This document shows, piece by piece, positions 48,862 through 59,665 of a stretch of 64,000 nucleotides of DNA. The notes under the pieces are model-generated. The model ran no database searches, was not told the DNA's origin, and saw nothing but the letters and a program-made list of their open reading frames with translations. The position numbers and the translations under genes were made by a program. The stretch spans positions 24,306,501 to 24,370,500 of the forward strand of contig AP031353.1 of assembly GCA_037833965.1 (NCBI GenBank), read 5' to 3'. The stretch's first letter is position 1. Every line of letters begins with the position of its first letter. This stretch comes from Marchantia polymorpha subsp. ruderalis. Its lineage: Eukaryota; Streptophyta; Marchantiopsida; Marchantiales; Marchantiaceae.

Positions 48862-50628
48862 AATATTTGTTCTGGTCGAATAGCTCGGATCCAAATTCCT
48901 CTGGCTCTGGAAAGTCCGTCGGATTCATCTGCACGGCCTCAAGCGCTAGCTATATACTCATCCGGCATCTTCCAGGATGCTCAGGTGCTCAGGCTTTCAC
49001 ATCCTGTTCTCCAATCACATACACCACGAGGTTGCACAATGCTTGAAAATTCGTCAAAATCATTCTCGTTGAATATGATATGAATGTCTAAAAACTACCT
49101 CCTGGAGATGGTAGCCACTCAGATCCATGCATTCATCAAATGTTTCTTGAGCAGAAACAGGCGATGGTCTATCGTTGCGCGTAGTCTGCATACAGTGAGA
49201 CCTTGACCAGCATCCTTAATAGCAGCAATTCCAGATTCAATTCTCGCCTTTAAACTTAAATAGTAGTTTCATGTGACGAGCTCAATTGCATTGTACATAA
49301 TACATGCTATTACTGAACTCTCGTTGTCGTAAGATCTTTATCCTGAAAATGGCCATATTCACATATGGGGGTTTGTCCTCGAGATCCTCCGTGGTGCTGA
49401 GGTTGTCACGAGGCCGAGAAGGATCGACGTCTGCCGCCATTTTCCTCTCGCAGTCTTGTTCAATAGCCAAGAGACATGTCGAAATCAAAGAGCATCTTCA
49501 TGGTCGCTGCCATTAGCATTTGCCTTTTGCACTCAGGTGGTCCACGAGTCATTTGAACAAAAGTTGGAATTCACTTCTGGAATATGGGAAAGAGAATTCC
49601 CACCATGGTGTTCAGTGGAACTCTGATGGATTTCAACGTGGTTGTGACAAGCTACACATCAGGCCCCAGGTTGTCAAGTCAATCAATATGAAACAAATCC
49701 AAATTCCGATCAAGTAGTGCTTTTAAAGTAACACCTGTGTTGAATATGGAAAGTCATTGACGTGCGGCTCTCATTCATTTCCCTGAGCCTGAGCTGACAG
49801 AAATTAATCTTAACATCAATAGCTGATACATGCTTTAACGTGAATACTCTGCCTCATTATATCTTAATATGGTATATACAGTGAAAAATGGTGCAAATAA
49901 CCTGTTCCGCAAATGGAAAATTTAATTGAAAATCGTTATTCCTGGTCAAATATGTATCTACTAGAACAATGATAGACACTGACAATGGCATAGCACGTGA
50001 AAGAACTCTTCTCTCAAGCTTTCCGCGATTCATGTTTAGATGTCAGAGTACTGTTCAACATGAAGACTTACGATGGAGGCATCCATTATCTTCATCATGT
50101 TAGGGGGTAATTATAAGGCCGGTGAGATCCTCAAGAGCTGGACATAGTTTACAGTAAATGGGCAGAGTATCATTCTTCCCAAATTCTACAAAATGTGCTC
50201 AAGGTCCCGTCGTCTTCCACGGGACCTTCAACATCAGCTGTTTCATGATCTTACAGTTTCATCATCATGTGTTCTATCAAGAAATGTCTTCCAGTTTTTG
50301 AGCCAATTTTCTTGCTTGATAGCGCAGTGATCGACAGATATTTCCAATTTTGACTCACTGTATTTTCCACGGTCGGGCATGCAGTCGGTGTGATGAGCCT
50401 CGCGGGTTTTTACCCGGATCGCACTCTTTGCAACAGGTCGTGTGGAGGGACACAGCGGCGCTGGGATGCGGGTTGGCCACTTGTCCCTCCGGTGCGTTGT
50501 TCGTCGTTTGCAGCTACGACCCCCTGGGAAACGTTGACTGTCAGCTTCCCTACTAGACTTCCTCTACGAACAGCTGCGGCCGTCGAGCGACTCCGAGTTT
50601 CATTCTTGCTGAAGTGGTGGACACATAG
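48862..50628 (-). pseudogene. cytochrome P450-like pseudogene, U4
   Basis: Copy of the U1 sequence. The K-helix-region piece lies at 49,282-49,488, and the 11 bp lost in U2 and U3 are present, so the possible N-terminal exon stays open here as in U1. Otherwise broken like the other copies. Confidence 0.42.
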
Positions 50629-52774
50629 TACAGTAATCTCAGTACATTCAGGACAAGTACATTAGTGGAAGAATATCCAAGGCAAATTAGGGAGGGGCAG
50701 GGATGAGAATTTCATAGGAGGGCATTCCAGCGCTCTCTGCCGAGAGGATGACAGAGAATGCAGTGGGAATCGTGTTTCTGAATACATCGCATTGTGCATG
50801 CTTTTACGCTGGCAGAGTACTGACGGATATACTGTAGATGAGGTTTTAAGTTCGCATCAATTAGTACAACCACTTTTAAGCAGAACTCGAAGCCCTGTAG
50901 GGCATCGTGGTTGCAACTTGTTAGCAGTCGTAGCGGGTAGCTTGAGGATGGGAAAGAGGAAACGTCATCTCTATTGATGGCTCAGTGGATTTCAGAAAGC
51001 TCAATCGTAATACAGATATTGGAGAAGGAGTTGCGATTTATGTGAATCTTTTCTCCTGAAATCTGTTTTGTTCTTAATAATAAAAGAAGTGCATGGCGAC
51101 CATAAAATCTCTGGCAGGGAAGTCATTCTTCAGCTTAAACATAAACTTGCAGTCGAAAACGGATAAAGAGAGGAGACCCAGTCATCTGACACTCACAGCG
51201 TTGATGCTCTCAGACATTATCTGTTTGTAGACGTAATCAACTTGTGCATGCACGCCCCAGTACACGACCAACTTTCATTCTTCCTGCTCCACTGTGTCTG
51301 TAGTGATGGAGTCAGACCAATCCACGCTCTCCTAACATTAGTTGCTTCCCATTTCCAGCTATCACGATTCTGGCGTCTTGGACCAATTTATTGAAGAATA
51401 CTGAATGCAAGGTTTGAATCGAAAGTCCAAATGAGGCCCAATGAAGAATCTGCACTGGTATGAGAGAGCGACATCATCCGAATGGGCTCTTGGATGAAGA
51501 AATGTGTCTGATCATCTGCGAATGATTATCATCACTCACAACTTACGCTGATATTTGATACTTCTTAGCTGCTCGAGCATTTGAATTCAAAACATGCTGG
51601 AGGCGGAGCAAATTTCTAGATTTGGGCAAAAAGCCTACAAATAAATCATGAAATAAAAGATTTAGCTGAAGACATGCCAGAAGTGGCATGTCAAAGGCAC
51701 AGCCGATTGTCCTAAATATTCAGTATTAATATGAAAATTTTGGTGAAAACAATCCATCTACATATATTCTTTCCAGACTAATACTGGACCTTTAACCATA
51801 TCAGCAATGAAACGCGATATTGGTTCATTTCGTGGTTTTGATATGGTACTGAAGTAGTCAAGCGTGTTTTCACACATTCCGCAACAGGCTATATTTGAAA
51901 CCATGTCTCTGGGAAGACTCTTTGAGTGAAAGCTACCTCTCCAAATATTTCTAGAACCCTAACTCAACTCCACTTTTTTAGCATGTGCAGTCCTAGACCC
52001 TAATCCCCGTGGTGGCACCGCAAGAAACCGTATAGCAGTTTCTGAAGCTTTATGCTCGGTGCTTTATCTGAAGTTTGATTCCCAATTGTATAATGATATT
52101 CATGATGACACCGTCGTGCCAGAATAGTTTATAGTGAATGTTCGTATGGTCAAAAGAGGAGGTGCGACAAGCACCTACTTATGCTTCAAGCTCACTCTGA
52201 TTGGAACCGACAAACACCGCTAAGTCATGCAACTCTCTCCTTCAAATCATTACAAGTTGTCCCCTCAGAGAATGGTCGACTCTAGAAATGTTGAGGGTCT
52301 TCAAACGTGAACTTTAGACAAGGTCTCTTTCATTTGAACCTTGGTCAAACAAAGACCTTCACATGACACAATCCACATCACATTTTGAATCATATATTCG
52401 TGAATCTTCATAAATTTTGATCCTATAGCTTTTGTCGATGAGTAGAAGTGCTGTATCACATAGCATTGATATATTCTTACATTTACGGTGAGTTGCAAAC
52501 TTTGAAATGAATATCTCTTATTGTGATAGTGAAAAATAAAATAGTAAATTATGTGTTTTTGTGGATTACAAGAAGTTGAATGATTTCACATATAAATATC
52601 ATTATTCTTTACTTTTTATAAATGAGATTCTAGAGTAAGTATAAAGAGTAAATTTTTCTAAATTTGTATTTTTAAAATTTCTAAAAATATTTTCTAAAGA
52701 ACCTAGTTGAATAATATATTAAGAATCATATAATTATTCAGAGACGACTAATATAAAGATTATATTGCAAAAAT

Positions 52775-52900
52775 CAGGCTTGACCACGGTCCGGTTAACT
52801 GGTTCAGAAGAAAAGTGGACCGGTTACAGAGAAAATTTGGGACCGGTTAAACTAGGCCGACGATTAACCGCCGATCCGGACCGGATCGTGGCCAAGCCTA
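52775..52900. mobile_element. hAT-type MITE, 126 bp, U4
   Basis: Complete element with flanking GCAAAAAT repeats, as at 23,305-23,430, with slight substitutions (AACTAGGCC in the interior). Confidence 0.85.
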
Positions 52901-53101
52901 GCAAAAATCAAACTTTAGAGGCTTCATATTCAATTCCATTCATTTTTTTGCCACTTTAACATTATTTCAAGTGAGATCTAGGGAACTTTGCTCTTGGGTC
53001 AGAAACCACTGATCGTCATCTTCACCTCGCTCCATACTTAGAAGCACGCCAGTGCTCAATAAACAACAACATCAAAGTTGGTTACAATACAAATTTCTCG
53101 G

Positions 53102-53165
53102 AATGGACAAATCTAGATTTGTCCATTTCCAAACAAAACCCACATGTTTCATGTGGGTTTTGTTT
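53102..53165. repeat. twin palindromes, start of U5
   Basis: 26-nt palindrome at 53,102-53,127 and a hairpin with perfect arms at 53,131-53,146 and 53,150-53,165, as in U4. Confidence 0.9.
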
Positions 53166-53495
53166 TGACAAAAAAATGAGTGGAGAAAGCTTTATTAGGG
53201 TCAAATGTTTACAAAACTATGGGGGGACTGAATCCCCGTAGCAACTTTTGCAGGAGCACGCAATGAAAACAGCGATGCACCTGTACATGGGTCCAATAAT
53301 AATCCTTTGCCAGGATCATCCAACAGAAAGAAAGACTGGTGTTTGGTAAGCAGAGAACATTGTCTAAGTAGGCACAAGAATGTACGAAAGTTTTCACGTT
53401 GGTTTCAAGTAGTAGACCCTGACCCAAACCGTAAATACCAGTGCACCCACCATACCTAGACTCCAAGGTGGGCAACTTGTCTCCCCTCATCATCA

Positions 53496-55646
53496 TCAAG
53501 ATTCTTCTATTATTCGGACATAAACCTGGTTTTCGATACGATCGAACACCTCGGTCCCTAGCATCTCCAAGTCTGGACGAAATCGGAGAATGGCTCCTAC
53601 GGTTTCCAGAATCGGTCGCACATGACCACAAGCTGTCGCACTCGGAGACGCGACAGGTCGCGATTCCAAGTTGTAACACGTCACGAGTAGTGTGAACGAC
53701 AGAACGGAATACTCGACAGTGGCCTTCTGAGTATTGGCCAAGCTTATATCATCTGTCTTGGGGCTATCTTCTGGAGCTTTCACCTTCAGTTCTTTCACGA
53801 GCACTATTAAACAGGTCTCAACAATCAAAAGTTCTTGCGAAGCATTTTGGATGGTCACCTCCTTCACCACAACGTTGGTGGTCCGGGTGATTTGTACTGC
53901 AGTGGGAACGACTGTACCACCACCACCAACACCATGTGTGCATGCACCAAGCCACACCGCAATGGTAGAAATCTGCAGATTTTCAATAATAATTTCACTC
54001 AGTATATTTGACACTAGTGAATTTCATCTACTTGTTACACCATTTCCGATACACTGAATTGTAATTACTATTTGGAGTTCTTGAAATAGGATGAAACCAA
54101 TTCTTACTGTTAGCGAATAGCAACCTTCCCCAGAAATGGGTTAAATACTGGATTGAGAAATACAAGAACGTGGTTAGATTATGCCTCACCATGTACCCAG
54201 AAGGATGGATGATACATCCTTCAGGAGACGAAACCCATTCGAGTAAATTCTTCCGATGTGGTCCCAAGGAACCTGGAATTTCCGCCATCGACATTGATGA
54301 AAATATTCCAATGTATACGCACCGGAAAGGTTGACTCGCAAAACCACCTGCCTCCAAGTCTGTTGATATCACTGCACTCACATTAAAAAATCATGGGTCT
54401 CGGAGTTCATGTAGAACAATTGCTAAAGGGCATCGTTGCTTTATGATCTCAAACTCGCTCACAGGAGAGCAGACCATCTAAATCACTTCTAAAACCTCGG
54501 ATACAGTAGTTCCAGAATGACTTACAGCTGAGTGCAGTGGGATGATAAAGGAGAAGAGCGCGAGGAGGAACTTCAGTGCTGAAAATCATACCCCGAGACC
54601 TGCGTTGCACAAGTTTGATTGAGAAACGAAATATAGATAAATGTTGAATAAAGTTCAGTGAAATAAATACACATAAAAAAACCCTTTGGCTGATGGAACG
54701 TACGCTTGCAAGAGTTCAGGGGCAAGATTTGGTCGCACGGTCAGAGAAAACTCCTCCGGACGGTCGACTCGGAAGTCTGAAAAGTATTTAACAACACCTT
54801 TGACTTCTTCTGCAACGAGGGAAGTCATATCTGACTGCGATATCAGAATCAAAGAAAAGGGTCAGTACTGTACAAGAGACCGACTGACCGGACCGGGTAC
54901 GAACCAACACAGACGAGGGACTGAGATGCGACTGGCACTTACCAATAGTCGATATATGACGTTTCTTCGTTCCTTCTTGTGGCTATTCGCCTCCGACTTA
55001 GCTTCCCACCGGCGGAAGAGTCGGTACAGCACACCCATGATCTGCAGTGTTCCGGGTATAAACTGAAATCTTCCACGGCGATAGAGATCCTCCAGAGTCG
55101 GGGGATCCTGTTGAGCCACGAGACTCACCATATACTTGCGGAGCTGACGACGGAGGAAAGGGATTATCTCCATCATCTGACCGTCGCCTCTAGGACGAAG
55201 ACTGAGTATCTTTCTTCCCAAATTCGGCAGAGTTTGTTCTGGAGACGGTGTTCTGCCCGTGGTTTTGCACAGGAGCTTCCTTGTGCAAGCTGGTTCCGGG
55301 GTTGGCGATCCGGAAACAGTGTGAGTGTGATACTGTAAAAAACATTGATCAAATGTAGTGAATGAGAAAGGAGAAAATTCAACCGAACTGAAAAGTAAAT
55401 TTTCTTCAGACCGGATTAGATTCTTACCGTAGAAGGTTTAGGTATGTTGTTGACAGGTTTAATCTCACATAGAACTTTGCGTGAAAATGAACATGGCCTA
55501 AAAACTTTCCCGGACCCAGTACGTGGAGCAATTCCACTGTTGAAATTCAGATACCGACTTACAACAACAGTGGAGATTATCAAACCCATCGACAGGAACA
55601 GGAAAGCGAGGAACAGGAAAGCGAGGCGTGGGCGTGAGAGCTTCAT
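53496..55646 (-). CDS. chimeric membrane-anchor/pectinase-fragment gene, copy 5 (U5)
   Basis: Exons inferred at 55,428-55,646; 54,943-55,332; 54,704-54,834; 54,526-54,599; 54,190-54,371; 53,496-53,972. Same phases and length as copy 2 (490 aa), with few substitutions (KELKVKAPEDSPKTDD in exon 6, KSEANSH in exon 2). It is the copy nearest the intact polygalacturonase and lies on the same strand. Although the rest of its unit is eroded, this gene remains open. Confidence 0.6.
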
Positions 55647-57217
55647 ATTGCGGGAGATACTAGAACAACTTTCATCAGTTGAAAGTATTGGAAATAATAG
55701 AGCAGCAGGTTAAATAGAGATCTGAGTCCGATTCAATCATATGAGTTCAAAATGCCCGTTCTCATGGACGTGAGGATGATCAAATCACATGAAGGCTCAT
55801 AAAATCGATCGTTGTGAACGTACATGTCACCTCTTGCCGGGCTTACCAACCTTCGTGTTGTAGATTTGTAACAGTTTTATTATGTTCCGATCGCAAAGGG
55901 AAGCCCCACCTGAACGTTCGGCTTTAGAGATGGGCAATCGTCACAAATTTCGAAAATCCGTCTCGCTCACAGAATTTTGAACGGTATTAGTTACCGATGT
56001 ATTTTGGATGATGATGTTATATGACATGTGCCTCGTTCGGCATTCGTCTTACAAGGTAGGATTCCATCGCTAGCCACAGTCTTCCTACTTCCTGGTCCAT
56101 CTCTTTTCCAAAGTCCTGATATGTGTCAAAGCTACTGACAGTGTGTCGAACACTACGTTATTTTTGTTATAGAAATAACGAGGTTACTTTGCAGCTTATG
56201 TAGGAAATGGAAATGGGGAAATCACCCTTTCGCTGCATTCGAACTACAACTTGAAAATGAATCCCTTGCAAGCTTTTCGATGGGTACAACAACTAGAACC
56301 CTCAATAATATGTTTGCGAGCGCTCCAATATGTTTTGTATAATTATTCATCAGCATGAGCTTTGAATCGTTCAGTCTTGAGTGTATTTGTCTCAGTTTGA
56401 TGCAATTCTCGCGTTTATATGATTATGGCTTAGCTCAAAACAGACAAAATTCAGTGATCGGATAACTCATGATATATATTTCAGAGAAAAATTGATCTCT
56501 CTTGACACGAAGAAAGCCGCAGTTTTAAGAAGATATGGATCTGTGATACGTGGAGTATGTTTTGCGTGACAAATGTCAAATGGAATGAAAATTGTCTTCT
56601 TTCACAACCACAAGAGACACGGATACTGGCAGTGGTCAGGTGAATGGTACCTCATTCCATTATGTCTTTCGCAGCATTAATGCAATCACAAAGGGTGGTC
56701 AAAGTGTGTGACAAGCAAAAGATTCTATAAGTGCATATTATCCATGAAAGATTGACAAAATTCTGTTTCAGGAAAGTTTCTTGCGATAGATTCAAATTTT
56801 CATTAACTAGCATTGTCACCAGATTCTTCCATAAAAGAACTGGTATCCACACATTCCCAATATCAGTTTCGATATTTTGAATGTTTTATATCATTTGATG
56901 TTTGTATACTCTATAGTTTGTTTATTCGTTTAACATGAAGACTTACGATGGAGGTATCCATCATCTTCATCATCTTAGGGGTAAATATAAGGCCGGTGAC
57001 ATCCTCAAGAGCTGGACATCTTTTATAGTAAAAGGGCAGAGTATCATTCTTCCCAAATTCTACAAAATGTTCTCAAGGTCCCGTCGTCTTCCACGGGACC
57101 TTCAACATTAGCTGTTTCAGGATCTTACTCTTTCATCATCATGTGCTCTATCGAGAAAAGTCTTCTAGTTTTTGAGCAAATTTTCTATCTTGATAGTGCA
57201 CAGTGATCGACAGATCT

Positions 57218-58573
57218 TTCCTGGAGACATGGCTAGGGAGCTAGCTGACATACATTAGTGGCTATTGGCAGAACTGACAAGAAAAAGCTGTAGTAGTCTT
57301 CGGACATGAAACTCGCGAGCACAGATTTGAGAGGCATGAGAGTTTCATGTCAAGAGTAGTGTGAGCACAGAGTTCCTTTCATGAGCTAACAGGTTTGGAT
57401 ACATGAGTGCAGATGGCTCTAAAACCTATCCAATCATATGAGCTCTACATGAATAGCAGTGATACTCACCACCCGTGAGGAAGAACAAATCTTGTGAAGC
57501 TTTGAATCCACAAGAGGCAAAAGCAGCGTGATCGTTGTGAACGTCTGTCTCCTCTTGCTGCTTGGCTTATCTACATTCGATTTGTAGATTTGTAACAGAT
57601 TCAATATTTTCCGATCGCAAGGGGAAGAATGTTGGGCTCTAGAAATGGGCAATTGAATCATCGATCTGTAGATCCGAAGATGAATATGTCATATCACCTC
57701 TCCACATCCCTCTGACTTCTGGAGATGAGGAAATCATGAATAACCACAATCTCAAAGAGGTGGCCAATATTCCATCGTGTCATACGAAGTACCCCACAAC
57801 ACGAGCTAGAGAAACGCCCCCAGTTCATCCTTCGACGCGATTGATAAACGATCACCTTTGGGGTCAAAGCCACTGCCCAACACGCAATCACTTAACCATA
57901 TTTTTTACAGTGCATCCGACGTCTTCGGGAAGCAGTCCAAGAAGATGCCCAATGAATATCTTCGTGTGATTTGGAATCGGAGCAAAAGTAGTTTAGACTT
58001 TCAGATCCGTCTTGAGAAAGTTCGATGCTCCTCAAAATCAAGGTAATATCCGGACTTTGCGAAGATATGCCTTGGAGGTAGTATCCAGTATTGCATTTTT
58101 CGGCCACTTTCTTTCCATGTCAGTACAATGTGGGCAAACACTTACTGCAAATTGAAGAAATTCACGACAAAGCAGAACTAGAATAGATCTGAACGAGGCA
58201 AAACATCAATGCGGTTATAGGAATATACGACTGAGTGAGTAGGACTACTGAAAATCAATCCAATATTCGAAGTATATCCAGTCTTGGTGTAACGATCGGG
58301 AGCAAAACCGTCGTACAACCCATCACAACCAGAAAACATACTTACAGTGTTGGTTATGAAATACACATTTCGTATGCCATGCAGCCCAAAGGAAATGACA
58401 ATTCATCTCAACTTCTGTTGTCAGGAATTGAACCTCCCAGCGTTTAACGCTAGCCCCACTCTCAGAAACGAAGATGGAAAGCGACAGGCGTCATTCTGAG
58501 ATATAATGTCCAACGAAAGAAGCTTCCCGGCATGCAGCTTACGTTGTTAGCGCATGGAATTTGTCTTCTTTAC
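57218..58573. other. flank of array with diverged unit scrap
   Basis: 57,430-57,660 resembles the conserved block upstream of the chimeric genes (compare 16,075-16,200: GATCGTTGTGAACGT, TGTAGATTTGTAACAG, TTCCGATCGCAA), but is much more diverged. Several minus-strand ORFs of 60-75 codons lie between 57,690 and 58,370; none is recognisable or clearly spliced. Confidence 0.4.
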
Positions 58574-58839
58574 TGATGATCACATCCTGCAAAGAGCACA
58601 GTGTCGTATTCGTTGGGGCAAAAGTACCGTTGGGCATATATACCAAGGCTCGTACTCTCAGCTCTGTTTTCATCTCCCTGCTTGGTTTGGAACTCATATT
58701 TCCATCTGATCAAGCCGCTTAGCAGCGAGTGTTCATTTACGAATTCCAGCTCCGACTCTAGCATATCTGAGACTTGACGAGCAGCAATGGCCTCGCAAAA
58801 TTGAATTTCGACTGACAGATCATGAAATGTGATGATGAC
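58574..58839 (-). other. isolated exon-like open segment
   Basis: A 266-nt segment bounded by AG (ctatcaatag) and by a good donor (GTAAAG) is open in one frame: VIITFHDLSVEIQFCEAI, ARQVSDMLESELEFVNEHSL, IRWKYEFQTKQGD, SLGIYAQRYFCPNEYD, FAGCDH. The composition looks protein-like, but I know no matching family and could not join it to neighbouring exons without a stop. Possibly part of a decayed gene. Confidence 0.3.
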
Positions 58840-59665
58840 CTATTGATAGTGAGCCCAGTTCAGGAAGAAGCCTAAAACCCATCATGTCTCTTCCGAATCA
58901 TCATGCAGTGGAAGACCTTGCACTGTGGAAACAAAATCACTTCGCTGAAGTCAAATGTGGTGGATACAGGAAGAGACAAGACTTCATGTGACAAGAGTTT
59001 CCTTTTTCGATCTTTATTACAACCACTAGAACCTGCCAGGCTCCTCAGCAGGTGGCAGTTAGTGAATGTATGCCTGAATATACCTCTATAAAGCCCTCAG
59101 GCGCCCTAGTTCTATTAACAGAACAAGGCCTGTGTTGGACAGAAGACACAGAGCAGATGCACTCACTTGGTCAACTGCATCCTCAGAGCAATGGGTGAAG
59201 AAGATCGTGCTAACGTTGGGGCTCTAACTGCAAAAGTGTATCTGAGAGAGCTGAGAGGCGACCTCAATCCGCTACATCTCCAGACCCGCTAAATGCACAT
59301 GCCACCCCTCTACTCTTTTTAGATTTGAAGTTACACTACTGATGCCACCGGGAGTTGTACTCATGCTCCTACTGCTTCTTCTTCCAAATCATCAAAACTG
59401 ATTTCTTGAGGAAAAAGAAGAGTTCGAGCTTGAGTAGCCAAACCAACTCTACAATCTCTGATAAACCACTAACTCCTATGATGCACCTATATACACTCCC
59501 CGAACAGAAGTTCCAGCATTCTTCCTCCTGGTGATTTTGTTGTCGACGTGTTCGATTCAAGTATTGTCCAGAGGAGGATGGAAATTGGGGATTTCCTGAT
59601 AGCGAGTTTACTAGGAACGACTTGCAGCTTTCATGCTGAAATTGAGATTCATTCACATAAAAAAA
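58840..59665. other. intergenic, 3' side of polygalacturonase gene
   Basis: Holds the presumed 3' end of the polygalacturonase transcript. Short ORFs only; no poly(A) signal clear enough to place. Confidence 0.4.

Larger units (their letters stand above)
43387..52970. repeat. tandem array unit U4
   Basis: Direct unit of 9,584 bp. It lacks the 16,800-type hairpin and the intron 5 palindrome, and keeps the 11 bp lost in U2 and U3. A unique insertion of about 100 bp sits at 43,678-43,779. Confidence 0.95.
52971..57217. repeat. tandem array unit U5, truncated
   Basis: Left part complete, with the chimeric gene. Then two internal losses relative to U4: about 1.2 kb at about 56,845 and about 1.4 kb at about 56,930. 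The unit ends near 57,217, where GATCGACAGAT passes into unrelated sequence. The P450-like motif pieces, nested block and MITE are absent. Confidence 0.88.

Noticed and set aside
10010-57217. CRISPR-like or satellite array
   Set aside because: The units are about 10 kb, carry genes and introns, and have no short repeat-spacer pattern; this is a segmental tandem duplication.
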